In this document: positions 36,066 through 44,299 of the stretch, in pieces | How positions within the stretch are numbered: the first letter of the stretch is position 1 | How the letters are laid out: every line of letters begins with the position of its first letter | Source: Poindextera sp963719975 | GTDB lineage: Bacteria > Pseudomonadota > Alphaproteobacteria > Caulobacterales > Caulobacteraceae | NCBI GenBank assembly: GCA_963719975.1 | Contig: CAVRED010000001.1 | Location: 248,001 to 312,000, forward strand | Length of the DNA stretch: 64,000 nt | Direction of reading: 5' to 3' | Translations under genes and position numbers: made by a program | Notes under the pieces: generated by a model | What the model saw: only the letters and a program-made list of their open reading frames with translations | Database searches by the model: none | What the model was told of the DNA's origin: nothing

Positions 36066-36491
36066 GTGGTCAGGCATCTGAAGGTCAAGATCCTCGTTGT
36101 CGGCGGGGACACCGCACGCTGGGTCGAGCGCGACCCGGACCACGGGGACTTCGTCACCACAGGCGAGATCAAGGCGCCGGCGATTCATGGGCAGCATGGT
36201 CCTCGGCAGGTGGTGTTCGAAAGCGCTTCCCCCGAGCACCACGGCGGGGCCGATCCACAGCTTGCCATGCGCCGCCGCGACGCCTTCGGGCGACTGCTGG
36301 CAGAGGCGATCAACGCCGCCGTCGGCGCCGGCCGGCTGAACAGGGTCGGCTTGGTCGCCGAGGCGCGCATGCTGCATGAGATCAAGGCGCACCTCAGCAA
36401 CCCGGCCCGCGCGCGCATCGTCTTCGAGACGGCCAAGAACCTCGCCAACACGCCGGATCACGCGCTGAGCAGCTGGCTCGTTCACGCGTGA
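36066..36491 (+). CDS. Host-attachment/baeRF-like protein
   Basis: Protein of 141 residues: VRHLKVKILVVGGDTARWVE, RRRDAFGRLLAEAINAAVGA, GRLNRVGLVAEARMLHEIKA and NLANTPDHALSSWL. This is the pattern of the Host_attach/baeRF superfamily (related to eRF1 domain 2), with a start strand, a helical AFGRLLAEAI block and the RVGLVAEARMLHEI block. The function is poorly defined; baeRF proteins are suspected ribosome-associated factors. I choose GTG 36066, with GGAG 6 bases upstream, over TTG 36054. A FixK-type site lies 90 bases upstream, so low-oxygen control is probable. Confidence 0.7.
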   Translation: MVRHLKVKILVVGGDTARWVERDPDHGDFVTTGEIKAPAIHGQHGPRQVVFESASPEHHGGADPQLAMRRRDAFGRLLAEAINAAVGAGRLNRVGLVAEARMLHEIKAHLSNPARARIVFETAKNLANTPDHALSSWLVHA

Positions 36492-36556
36492 GACCGCGGG
36501 GCGACGACGGCATGCCGTGGCTGCGCCATGGCGCTACGGCGCCGTTCGAGGCCTGA

Positions 36557-38101
36557 GTGGCGTCCGGCGCCGAAGTCCTGATCGTGGGCGCAGGCCCGAC
36601 CGGGCTCGCGCTTGCGCTTTGGCTGACCCGCCTCGGCGTTGGGGTCAGGATCCTCGACGAGAACGAAGGGCCAGGCGCCGGTTCGCGCGCGTTTGCGGTG
36701 CAGGCGCGCACGCTTGAGCTCTACGACCAGGTCGGACTGGCCGACGCCGCGATCGCGCGCGGACGCAAAGTCGACGCCGTCAATGTGCATCGGCGGGGCC
36801 GCGAGACAACGCGCATCGCGATCGGCGACTTCGGCCAAGGCCTCAGCCCCTATCCCTACGTTCTCGTGCTGTTGCAGGACCAGCACGAGAAGCTTCTCGT
36901 TGGCGCGCTCGCGGAGGCGGGCGTCGAAATTGAGCGCAACACCGCCCTGATTGGCCTGACCGCCGCCCCCGGCGGCGGGGCAGAGGTGCGGCTTCGCGGG
37001 CCATCCGGCGCGACAAGCGTCTGCCATGCGCAATACCTCTGCGGCTGCGACGGCGTGCGCTCGACCGTGCGGGAGGAGGCCGCAATCCCCTTCGATGGCG
37101 GCGAGGACGCCGCGACCTTTTACGTCGCCGACGTCCGGGCCCGGGGACCGCTCATCGACGGCGAGCTGCACTACGTCATGGCGGGCGACCAGCTCCTCAG
37201 CGTCTTTCCCCTGCCCGGCGCGGACCGGGCGCGCTTGATCGGGCTCGTTCCTGCGTCCATCCAGCGCGCGACCTATCAGGTGACCTTCAGCGACATCGCC
37301 CAGTCCGTCGTAGACCTAGGCGGGCTGCGGCCCGACCTGGTCGAATGGTTCTCGACCTATGGCGTCCATCATCGTATCGCCCGCCGGTTCAAACGCGGCG
37401 ATATCTTCCTGCTCGGCGACGCCGCCCACACCTACAGTCCCTCCGGCGGCCAGGGGCTGAACACCGGGATCGGCGATGCGGCGAACCTGGCCTGGAAGCT
37501 CGCCCAGACGATCAAGGACGGCGCCCCCGCGGCGCTGCTCAGCAGCTACGACACCGAGCGCCGCGCAGTCGCCCGCCGCATCATGCGCACGACCGACCGT
37601 GGCCTCCTGCTGCAGGTCGGACGCGGAGCGCCCGCGCTCCTGCGCGACCTCCTGGTCGACGGCGCCGGCGGGCTGATGGCCGTGCCGGCGCTGCGCCGCT
37701 CGGCGTTCAGGACCATCTCGCAGATCGGCCTGAGCTATCGCAACGGCAGGGCCCCCGCCGCGGCAGCCGCGGCTGGCGACCGCCTGCCATGGTTCCAGAC
37801 GCCGGATGGCGTCAATAACTTCCGCGTGCTCAGGGGCCCGTCCTGGCAGGCGCACGTCTATGGACGTGCGTCCAAGCGGGCGAGGCAGCTCTGTGCGACG
37901 CTTGAGCTGCCCTTGCATGTGTTCGCATGGGCCGACGTGGCGAACCTTGCCGGCCTGAAGCGGGATGCGCTCTATCTGGTGCGGCCGGACGGTTACCTGG
38001 CGTTCGTTTCCGAGCGCCAGGATGAGCACGGGTTGGAGCGCGCCATCTTCGCGCGCCTTGGTCGCCGCCCTGCCGAGGCGCCGGCGCCTACAGTCGGCTA
38101 G
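36557..38101 (+). CDS. FAD-dependent monooxygenase (PHBH-like, PF01494)
   Basis: Flavoprotein hydroxylase of 514 residues. Dinucleotide motif AEVLIVGAGPTGLALALWL, the DG motif in LCGCDGVRSTVREEA, and the GD motif IFLLGDAAHTYSPSGGQGLN followed by GDAANLAWKLA. These belong to the aromatic-hydroxylase/tetracycline-hydroxylase group that acts on phenols or polyketides. The last 110 residues are a thioredoxin-like extension common in this group. It starts at GTG 36557. No FixK site is visible. The substrate is unknown. The stop codon overlaps that of the convergent gene at 38098 by 4 bases. Confidence 0.86.
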   Translation: MASGAEVLIVGAGPTGLALALWLTRLGVGVRILDENEGPGAGSRAFAVQARTLELYDQVGLADAAIARGRKVDAVNVHRRGRETTRIAIGDFGQGLSPYPYVLVLLQDQHEKLLVGALAEAGVEIERNTALIGLTAAPGGGAEVRLRGPSGATSVCHAQYLCGCDGVRSTVREEAAIPFDGGEDAATFYVADVRARGPLIDGELHYVMAGDQLLSVFPLPGADRARLIGLVPASIQRATYQVTFSDIAQSVVDLGGLRPDLVEWFSTYGVHHRIARRFKRGDIFLLGDAAHTYSPSGGQGLNTGIGDAANLAWKLAQTIKDGAPAALLSSYDTERRAVARRIMRTTDRGLLLQVGRGAPALLRDLLVDGAGGLMAVPALRRSAFRTISQIGLSYRNGRAPAAAAAAGDRLPWFQTPDGVNNFRVLRGPSWQAHVYGRASKRARQLCATLELPLHVFAWADVANLAGLKRDALYLVRPDGYLAFVSERQDEHGLERAIFARLGRRPAEAPAPTVG

Positions 38102-38646
38102 GTCGCGCTCGGTTCGTTGGAGGTCTCGATCGGCCCGCGCCGCCGCGCGCCGCTGATCAAGAGGCCAGCGCCGAATCCGCCCAGCATCGCCGCCACCGCG
38201 CCCGCGCCGGCCCAGGCTGGCAGGTTCGGCCAGAGGAAAGGCACGGAGAGGCCGAACACGATCGCGGCGCCGCCGCCGGCGACGGTCACCAGCCGCGCCG
38301 CCGGCCGCCGACGATAACGCTCGAGGCCGAGCCACAGCTCGGCGACGCCAAGCAGCAGGAAACCGCCCCCGAGCGCGATATCCAACGGGAAGGCGCCCAG
38401 GAGGATGTGGAAGGTGAGGTGTGCGCCCAGCCCAAGGGCGATGAGCGCCCAGGCCACGCCGGCGATCAACCCGCGTGGCGTCCGGTCGACGGCGACCCAC
38501 CAGACTCCGGCAATGCCGGTCAGAAGCAGGCTCCAGGCCAGCGTCGCCTCGACGAATAGGGGCGCAGCAGCCGACAGCACCGCCAAGATGACCAAGAGCT
38601 CGCCGTAGAGGCGATCAACTTCGCGCACGAGCGCGGTCGGAGCCAT
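38098..38646 (-). CDS. HdeD/DUF308-like integral membrane protein
   Basis: A 182-residue polytopic protein with six helices, e.g. LLVILAVLSAAAPLFVEA, LLLTGIAGVWWVAVD, GVAWALIALGLGAHLTF, LDIALGGGFLLLGVAELWLG and AGAGAVAAMLGGFGAGLL, and a basic C-terminus. The helix pattern is that of HdeD-type membrane proteins, linked to acid or general stress in other bacteria. ATG 38646 is placed 62.5 bases downstream of a FixK-type site, so low-oxygen control is likely. Confidence 0.72.
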   Translation of the reverse strand: MAPTALVREVDRLYGELLVILAVLSAAAPLFVEATLAWSLLLTGIAGVWWVAVDRTPRGLIAGVAWALIALGLGAHLTFHILLGAFPLDIALGGGFLLLGVAELWLGLERYRRRPAARLVTVAGGGAAIVFGLSVPFLWPNLPAWAGAGAVAAMLGGFGAGLLISGARRRGPIETSNEPSAT

Positions 38647-38701
38647 GCGAGCGTTTCCTCGACCGGGAGCGCCACTCTATGCCCGCCGCGGAGCTGGGTC
38701 T

Positions 38702-38715
38702 TTGATTTGAGTCAG
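38702..38715 (-). promoter_or_regulatory. FNR/FixK-like site TTGATTTGAGTCAG (as read on plus strand)
   Basis: A weaker match (TTGAT-N4-GTCAG) centred 62.5 bases before the minus-strand ATG at 38646. It sits 6 bases from the next box, so the two face opposite genes. Confidence 0.5.
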
Positions 38716-38721
38716 GCGGCG

Positions 38722-38735
38722 TTGATCTCGCGCAA
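38722..38735 (+). promoter_or_regulatory. FNR/FixK-type site TTGATCTCGCGCAA
   Basis: TTGAT-N4-CGCAA, centred 58.5 bases before the ATG at 38787, the class II spacing used across this island. The same CGCAA half site is seen at 17683 and 51270. Confidence 0.68.
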
Positions 38736-38786
38736 CGACTGATACCGCAGCCGTTGCTTTGGTTCCGGGTGCGAAGGAGGTTCAAG

Positions 38787-39014
38787 ATGCTTTGGCTCTA
38801 CCGTGCGATCGGTATCTGTTTGGCGCTCGCTGGGTTGAGCGGCGTCCTATTCATCACCTACGCCCTCTACACGCGGACCAATTTCGGCCTGATCGTACTC
38901 GTCCAACTTGGCATGCCGTTGGTGCTCATGGGCACGCTCTGCGGCGCGTTCCTCGTCGGCTTCGGCGTCTGGCTGGCCGGATTCAACCACCCGCTCCGCC
39001 GCCGCTTGGCCTAG
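38787..39014 (+). CDS. Small two-helix membrane protein (75 residues)
   Basis: Starts MLWLYRAIGICLALAGLSG; two helices (IGICLALAGLSGVLFITYAL and IVLVQLGMPLVLMGTLC) and a C-terminal AFLVGFGVWLAG followed by basic residues. The perfect ribosome site AAGGAGG is 6 bases before ATG 38787 and the FixK-type site is at class II distance, so the gene is convincing. Function unknown. Its 3' end overlaps the convergent MBL gene by 32 bases. Confidence 0.78.
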   Translation: MLWLYRAIGICLALAGLSGVLFITYALYTRTNFGLIVLVQLGMPLVLMGTLCGAFLVGFGVWLAGFNHPLRRRLA

Positions 39015-40593
39015 ATCCGGGCGCCAGGTCGTGCTCGAGCCGCTCGATCAGGCGGAGCCGGGCCGCATCGTCCGGGGCGCGGTCGAGGCCCTCCTCCAGA
39101 TCGTTCAGCAGCTCGCTGCGCGCGTTGTGCCAGTCGAGAGCGGTCGGCTGGGCGGGGCCTAGCCTCGGCTGGCTGGGGCCCTCGGCCACCTCGGTCCGCT
39201 GGAGCCGAAAGGCCTGATCGAGCACGGGCGTTTCGATGTGGTCGGCCGCAAAGCCAGTGGCGATCAGTCTCTCGCGCAGCGCCCGCGCCGATTCCGGCTC
39301 GCCGTGCGCGAGGAACAGCCGCCCGCCGATCGGCGAGCGCGCCTTGATCCAGCGCAGCAGCGCCGGTCCATCGGCGTGACCGGAGTAGATGTCGAGCGCG
39401 CGGATCTGCGCCCTGACCTGGAACGGCTCGCCCTGGATGCGCACGGTCTTGCGGCCGTCCTGGAGCAGGCGGCCCAGTGTCCCGACCGCCTGGAAGCCGG
39501 TCAGGAGCACCGTCGCCTCGCGCCGCCACAAGAGGCGCTTCAGGTGCTTGCGCACGCGGCCGGCGTCGCACATGCCGCTGCCAGCCATGATGATGTGCCA
39601 ACCGCGCAGCGCGTCCAGCTCGTCGCTCTCCCAGGGCTTCTCGAGGTAGTGCAGGTGGCCCGCAGCGCGGATTCGGTCGAACGGGTTCGAGCCGCCGCTC
39701 CACCCGTGCTTCAGGAAGACGTCGCAGGCTTTGATCGCCAGCGGCGAGTCCAGGAAGATCTCTCCCTGCGGCGCTTCGCCGGCATCGATGATCTGGATCA
39801 GGTCGGCTAGCAGTTCCTGCGTCCGCTCTACGGCGAAGGCGGGGATCAGGAGAGGCCCGCCCGCCTCGTGCGCCTTCACCATCTCCTTGGCCAGCGCAGC
39901 GCGGCGTTCGTCCGGGCTGCACGGCGCCCGCTCGGCGCCGCCGTAGGTGCTCTCCACGACCAGATGGTCAACGCCGCCCGACGGGCCTGTCGGGTCACGC
40001 AGGTAGTCGCGTCCGCCGGGTCCGAGATCGCCCGAGAACAGCAGACGGAGCGGCCCACCGTCCTCATCGATCTCGACCTCGATCGACGCCGATCCGAGGA
40101 TGTGGCCCGCGTTCCACCAGCGGGCGCGCACGCCCCCGGCGACTTCGGTCCAGGCCTCGTAGTCGACGTCGGTGAACTGGCGCATGACGCGCTCGGCGTC
40201 GCGCACCTTGTAGATCGGCTCGACCAGCGGCCGGCCACGGCGCTCGTTGCGACGATTCAGGTGCTCGACTTCGCTCTCCTGGATGTGCCCACAGTCGGCC
40301 AGCATGATCTCGCAGAGCGCCCGCGTGCCCGCTGTTGCGTAGATCGGGCCGTCGAAACCCGCGCGCATGAGCTTGGGCAACTGGCCCGAGTGGTCGATGT
40401 GGGCGTGGGTGAGCAGCACCGCGTCGACAGCCGGCGCTTCGAACGGAAAGCGTTGGTAGTTCAGCGCCTTGAGCGTCTTGGGTCCCTGGAAGAGTCCGCA
40501 GTCGATGAGGACTGTGGCGTGTTCGCTGGCCAGCCGCGCGCAAAACCCGGTTACGCAGCCCGCGGCCCCATGGAAGGTCAGCTCGGTCTTCAT
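38983..40593 (-). CDS. Metallo-beta-lactamase/beta-CASP RNase-like protein
   Basis: Protein of 536 residues of the CPSF73-like branch. The metal site THAHIDHSGQLPKL is near residue 60, the GSASIEVEIDEDG and SGDLGPGG strands follow, then the beta-CASP domain with MAGSGMCDAGRVRKHLKRL (CPSF-type) and the SGHADGPALLRW and FLAHGEPESARALRE motifs. Bacterial members are 5'-3' exo/endoribonucleases acting on RNA. The start ATG 40593 overlaps the stop of the PRPP-synthetase-like gene (ATGA). Last gene of a three-gene operon with an AMP-phosphorylase-type enzyme, which fits a pathway from RNA to bases and pentose phosphates (inference). Confidence 0.87.
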   Translation of the reverse strand: MKTELTFHGAAGCVTGFCARLASEHATVLIDCGLFQGPKTLKALNYQRFPFEAPAVDAVLLTHAHIDHSGQLPKLMRAGFDGPIYATAGTRALCEIMLADCGHIQESEVEHLNRRNERRGRPLVEPIYKVRDAERVMRQFTDVDYEAWTEVAGGVRARWWNAGHILGSASIEVEIDEDGGPLRLLFSGDLGPGGRDYLRDPTGPSGGVDHLVVESTYGGAERAPCSPDERRAALAKEMVKAHEAGGPLLIPAFAVERTQELLADLIQIIDAGEAPQGEIFLDSPLAIKACDVFLKHGWSGGSNPFDRIRAAGHLHYLEKPWESDELDALRGWHIIMAGSGMCDAGRVRKHLKRLLWRREATVLLTGFQAVGTLGRLLQDGRKTVRIQGEPFQVRAQIRALDIYSGHADGPALLRWIKARSPIGGRLFLAHGEPESARALRERLIATGFAADHIETPVLDQAFRLQRTEVAEGPSQPRLGPAQPTALDWHNARSELLNDLEEGLDRAPDDAARLRLIERLEHDLAPGSRPSGGGAGG

Positions 40594-41477
40594 CTGTGGA
40601 CCTCGTCGCGCAGCGCGTGGGCGAGCAGATCGGCCAGCGGCGCCGCGTTGGTCGAATGGGCGATGGAATCGGTGGAGACGATGCGGCTTACGCCCGCGCC
40701 CCGCAGCCGAGCCTCAGCCGCGGCGTCGAACAGCGCATGCACCACGCCGGCCTCGATCGAAGCCGCGCCGGCTTCACGCAACAGAGCGGCCGCGGCCGCC
40801 AAGGTGGCCCCACTTGAGGCGACGTCGTCGGCCAGCACCACGGCACGCCCGCGCACCCCTGACAGGTCGGGCGGCTCGAGCCGGACCTCGGCATCGCCGA
40901 GCCGGGTCTTTTCGAACACCAGCACATCGCCGCCCAGGCGCGCGGCGACGCCGCGCACCCAAGGCTCGGACTCCGCGTCCGGTCCGACCAGAAGGGGACG
41001 CTTCGAGCCCCCGAGCGCCGCCGCGAGAGGCCCCGCCGCGGACAGGTCCTCGACCTCGATGCCGCCGAACGCGGCCGAGAGGTCGCGGGTGCGGTGCCGA
41101 TGGGCCTCGACTGTGACGACGCGATCGAAGGCGGCGCCGAGGAGGCCGCAGACGACGTCGCGGCTGAGCGGCTCGCCCGCGCGGAACACACGATCCTGGC
41201 GCATGTAGCAAAGGTAGGGCGCGACCAGGACCAGCCGCGTGACGCCCACCCGCCGCCAAGCGTCGGCGGCGAGCAGCAACGCGACCAGCTTCTCGTTCGG
41301 ATGGTCGAGCGAGGCGTAGACAATGACGGTCTCGGCCGGCGCCGGCGCGCGGGGCAGCAGCTCGCCGTCGGGGAACCGATGCAGCGCGACCTCGAGGAAC
41401 GGGACCGCAAGCGCCGCGGCGAGCCTCCGCGCCGGCTGGGACTGCTCAGCGAACGCCTGCAAGGCGACCGGCGTCAC
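40590..41477 (-). CDS. Ribose-phosphate pyrophosphokinase-like protein
   Basis: 295 residues of the PRPP synthetase family. It keeps LHRFPDGELLPR near the start, the flexible-loop motif YMRQDRVFRAGEPLS, a VVTVEAHRHRTRD segment in place of the canonical VxTVDxH, and the PRPP motif VVLADDVASSGATL. The second half thus retains key features, but the substitution of Asp by Glu in the metal region and the divergent sequence leave the exact reaction open. Start GTG 41477 overlaps the stop of the phosphorylase gene (GTGA). Related genes are seen beside AMP-phosphorylase-like and MBL genes in other bacteria, in my recollection. It might interconvert ribose phosphates made by the phosphorylase and PRPP (inference). 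Confidence 0.85.
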   Translation of the reverse strand: MTPVALQAFAEQSQPARRLAAALAVPFLEVALHRFPDGELLPRAPAPAETVIVYASLDHPNEKLVALLLAADAWRRVGVTRLVLVAPYLCYMRQDRVFRAGEPLSRDVVCGLLGAAFDRVVTVEAHRHRTRDLSAAFGGIEVEDLSAAGPLAAALGGSKRPLLVGPDAESEPWVRGVAARLGGDVLVFEKTRLGDAEVRLEPPDLSGVRGRAVVLADDVASSGATLAAAAALLREAGAASIEAGVVHALFDAAAEARLRGAGVSRIVSTDSIAHSTNAAPLADLLAHALRDEVHR

Positions 41478-42964
41478 GTTCGGACCACCCGAAAGCCCGG
41501 ATCCTCGTCGGCGGCCTCGCGCGCGAAGCCGAAGTCCGCCGGGTCGACGCCGTGGATGCGGTAGAGCGGCTCGCCTGCTCGCACCGGATCGCCCTTGCGT
41601 TTGAGGAGATCGACGCCCGCGCCGACGTCGGTCGGCGCCCCCGCCAGGCGAGCCACGCGACCGATCCGTGCACAGTCGACGCCCTCGATCCAGCCGCCCG
41701 CACGCGCGGTCACCTCATAGGTCAGCGTCCCCAGCTGAGGCGCACAGGGCGATGGCCCCTGCGCCGCGATGATCGCATCCATCTTCTTCGCCGCGGCGCC
41801 GCTCTCCAAGAGCTCGCGGGCGCGATCGACGCCCCGCCCGCCGGGCAGGTCCGGATCGAACTCGAGCACACTGCCGGCGAGCGCGATCGACTTGTCGCGC
41901 AGGTCGGACGGTGCGTCGGGCGCGTTCTCGAGGACGGCGCGGACATCCCTGGCCTCCAGAACCGGTCCGATGCCGCGGCCGATCGGCTGCTCGCCGTCGG
42001 TGATGGCGATCTCCAGCACCAACCCCAGCCGAGCGCCGACGAACTCGAACAACTTGCGCAGATGCAGCGCCTGATCTTCGTCCCGCACCTTGGCGGACGG
42101 TCCCAAGGGCAGGTCGATGAGCAGATGGGTCGAACCGGCGGCGACCTTCTTCGACAGAATCGAGGCCACCATCTGCTCCGGCGTGTCGATGCCCAACGGC
42201 CGCTCCACAGAGATGAGAACGTCATCGGCTGGCGACAGGTCGACCCTCCCGCCCCAGACGATGCAGGCGCCGCAGCGATCGACGACCCCCCGCATCTCCG
42301 CTTCACTGAGGTCGACGCGGGCCAGCACCTCCATGGTGTCGGCCGTGCCGGCGGGCGAGGTGATCGCGCGCGACGAGGTCTTGGGGATCAGCAGCCCGTG
42401 CGCAGCGACGATGGGCGCCACGATCAGCGAGGTGCGATTGCCCGGAATGCCGCCGATGCAATGCTTGTCGACGACCAACGACCGCTCCCAGCTGAGGCGA
42501 GAGCCGGACGCGATCATCGAGCGGGTCATCGCCAGCGTCTCGTCGGGCGTCATGAAACTGGCGCAGGCGATCAGGAAGGCGGCGATCTCCATGTCCGAGT
42601 AGGCGTGGGTGACGATGTCGCCGACAATGCTGTCCAGCGCGCTCCGGTCGAGCGCCGCGCCGTGGATCTTCGCGCGCACTGCGTCCAGGCTGGCCGGCGG
42701 CCGGGCCGGCGCGATGTCGATGTCTGCGCCCGGGGCCGCGCCCAGCCTTCGGAAGAGCGGCATGGTGACGCCGGCCTGGTTCGGTCCGACCAACCCGCTG
42801 TCGTCGGCGATGACGATCGTGGCGAACAGCGACCTTCCGCCCGCGCGCACCTCGACCTTGCGCGAGCCGGTCAGGCGCTCGGGCCTCAGCGCCACGCAGT
42901 CGCGGGAGAGCACGAGCACGTTTTCGCGCAGGGTGTCGATCGGCAGCGCCTTGATCTTCAGCAT
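41474..42964 (-). CDS. AMP phosphorylase-type (thymidine phosphorylase family) enzyme
   Basis: 496 residues starting MLKIKALPIDTLRENVLVL. It carries an N-terminal domain of about 90 residues and the signatures VDKHCIGGIPGNRTSL and PKTSSRAITSPAGTADTMEV, which are those of archaeal AMP phosphorylase, not the KHSTGGVGDK and GRGLGHTGGTLDKL patterns of thymidine phosphorylase. It should convert NMP and phosphate to a base and ribose 1,5-bisphosphate. First gene of an operon with overlapping starts, followed by PRPP-synthetase-like and RNase-like genes. No FixK-type site is visible before it. Divergent from fixL, with 132 bases between. Confidence 0.88.
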   Translation of the reverse strand: MLKIKALPIDTLRENVLVLSRDCVALRPERLTGSRKVEVRAGGRSLFATIVIADDSGLVGPNQAGVTMPLFRRLGAAPGADIDIAPARPPASLDAVRAKIHGAALDRSALDSIVGDIVTHAYSDMEIAAFLIACASFMTPDETLAMTRSMIASGSRLSWERSLVVDKHCIGGIPGNRTSLIVAPIVAAHGLLIPKTSSRAITSPAGTADTMEVLARVDLSEAEMRGVVDRCGACIVWGGRVDLSPADDVLISVERPLGIDTPEQMVASILSKKVAAGSTHLLIDLPLGPSAKVRDEDQALHLRKLFEFVGARLGLVLEIAITDGEQPIGRGIGPVLEARDVRAVLENAPDAPSDLRDKSIALAGSVLEFDPDLPGGRGVDRARELLESGAAAKKMDAIIAAQGPSPCAPQLGTLTYEVTARAGGWIEGVDCARIGRVARLAGAPTDVGAGVDLLKRKGDPVRAGEPLYRIHGVDPADFGFAREAADEDPGFRVVRT

Positions 42965-43096
42965 GGCCGGACAGCCGCCCTCCCGCGCGGTCTAACCACG
43001 ACGTAGCCGCCCTTAGGGCGCAGCGGCAAGCGCCGCGGACCTGGAGTCTGCTTCAGGCGCGGGCGTACCCCTGGCGACGCCATCGCTCCGTTCTTG

Positions 43097-44299
43097 ATGC
43101 ACGGGCGCCGGGGGCATAAGAGCGCGGCCGTGGAGCATGCGCACAAGACGACGGCCGCCGACCAGGGTCTGATCGAGGGCGAGGCGCATCTTCGCTCGAT
43201 CCTCGACACGGTGCCCGACGCCATCATCGTGATCGACGAGACTGGCGTCATCCAGTCCTTCAGCACGGCGGCGCAGCGGCAGTTCGGCTGGACGGCCGAG
43301 GAAGCCATCGGGCAGAACGTCAAGATGCTCATGCCCGAGCCCTATCGCGCGGCGCACGACGGCTATCTCGAGCGTTACCGGCGCACCGGCGAGCGGCGGA
43401 TCATCGGCATCGGCCGCGTCGTGGTGGGCGAGCGTCGGGACGGCTCGACCTTCCCGATGGAGCTGGCCGTCGGGGAGATCCGCTCGCGCGACGGCGCCCG
43501 CTTCTTTACCGGTTTCGTCCGCGACCTGACCGAGCGGCAGGACACCCAGGCCCGCCTGCAGGAGATGCAGGCGGAGCTGATGCACATGTCGCGGCTCACC
43601 GCGCTGGGCGAGATGGCCTCGACGCTGGCCCACGAGCTCAACCAGCCCCTGTCAGCGATCGCCAACTACCTGACCGGCGGACGCCGGTTGCTCGAGAAGT
43701 CGCCGCCGGACATCCAGCGCGCTGCCGAGGCGATGGGCCGGGCGTCCGACCAGGCGCTGCGCGCCGGCGAGATCATCCGCCGGCTGCGCGACTTCGTCGC
43801 CCGCGGCGAAGGCGAGCGATCGATCGAGAGCCTGTCGAAGATGGTGGAGGAGGCGAGCGCGCTCGCCCTGATCGGCGCCAAGGAGCACGGCGTGCGGGTC
43901 ACCTACCGCTTCGATCCGCAGTCGGACCTGGTGCTGGCCGACAAGGTGCAGGTCCAGCAGGTGACGTTGAACCTGGTCCGCAACGCGATCGACGCGATGA
44001 TCAATTCGCCACACAGCAAGGCGTTGATCATCGGGACCGATCTCAGCGGCGCCGACGGCTTCGCGAGGGTCTCGGTGGCCGACACCGGCCCCGGCCTTAG
44101 CGAGGAGGTGGCGGACCGGCTGTTTCAGCCGTTCGTGACCACCAAGGCGACGGGCATGGGCGTCGGCCTCTCGATATCAAGGACCATTGTCGAGGCGCAC
44201 GGCGGGCGCATTTGGGCCGAATCGAACAAAGATGGCGGAGCCACCTTCAACTTCACGCTGAAGCGAGTGAACGAACGCGAGATCGCCGATGCCGGCTGA
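43097..44299 (+). CDS. fixL: Soluble oxygen-sensor histidine kinase FixL
   Basis: 400 residues with no transmembrane segments: a heme-PAS domain (about 30-150) and a HisKA/HATPase region. The PAS holds AAHDGYLERY, whose His (residue 87) aligns with the proximal heme ligand of FixL, followed by TGERRIIGIGRVVVGERRDG with the FG-loop arginine near residue 107. The kinase has TLAHELNQPLSAIANY (His 179), NLVRNAID (N box), DTGPGLSEEV (G1) and the GMGVGLSISRTIVEAHGG G2 motif. It should autophosphorylate when deoxygenated and signal to FixJ, whose gene overlaps its 3' end by 11 bases. I start at ATG 43097; a TTG one codon earlier is possible. No strong ribosome site. Confidence 0.92.
   Translation: MHGRRGHKSAAVEHAHKTTAADQGLIEGEAHLRSILDTVPDAIIVIDETGVIQSFSTAAQRQFGWTAEEAIGQNVKMLMPEPYRAAHDGYLERYRRTGERRIIGIGRVVVGERRDGSTFPMELAVGEIRSRDGARFFTGFVRDLTERQDTQARLQEMQAELMHMSRLTALGEMASTLAHELNQPLSAIANYLTGGRRLLEKSPPDIQRAAEAMGRASDQALRAGEIIRRLRDFVARGEGERSIESLSKMVEEASALALIGAKEHGVRVTYRFDPQSDLVLADKVQVQQVTLNLVRNAIDAMINSPHSKALIIGTDLSGADGFARVSVADTGPGLSEEVADRLFQPFVTTKATGMGVGLSISRTIVEAHGGRIWAESNKDGGATFNFTLKRVNEREIADAG

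Noticed and set aside
42951..42964. TTGATCTTCAGCAT as a FixK site for the AMP-phosphorylase-type gene
   Set aside because: Overlaps the start codon and lacks the second half site; no other box was found in the 132-base gap to fixL.
41474..42964. Plain thymidine phosphorylase
   Set aside because: The signature motifs are those of AMP phosphorylase, and an extra N-terminal domain is present.
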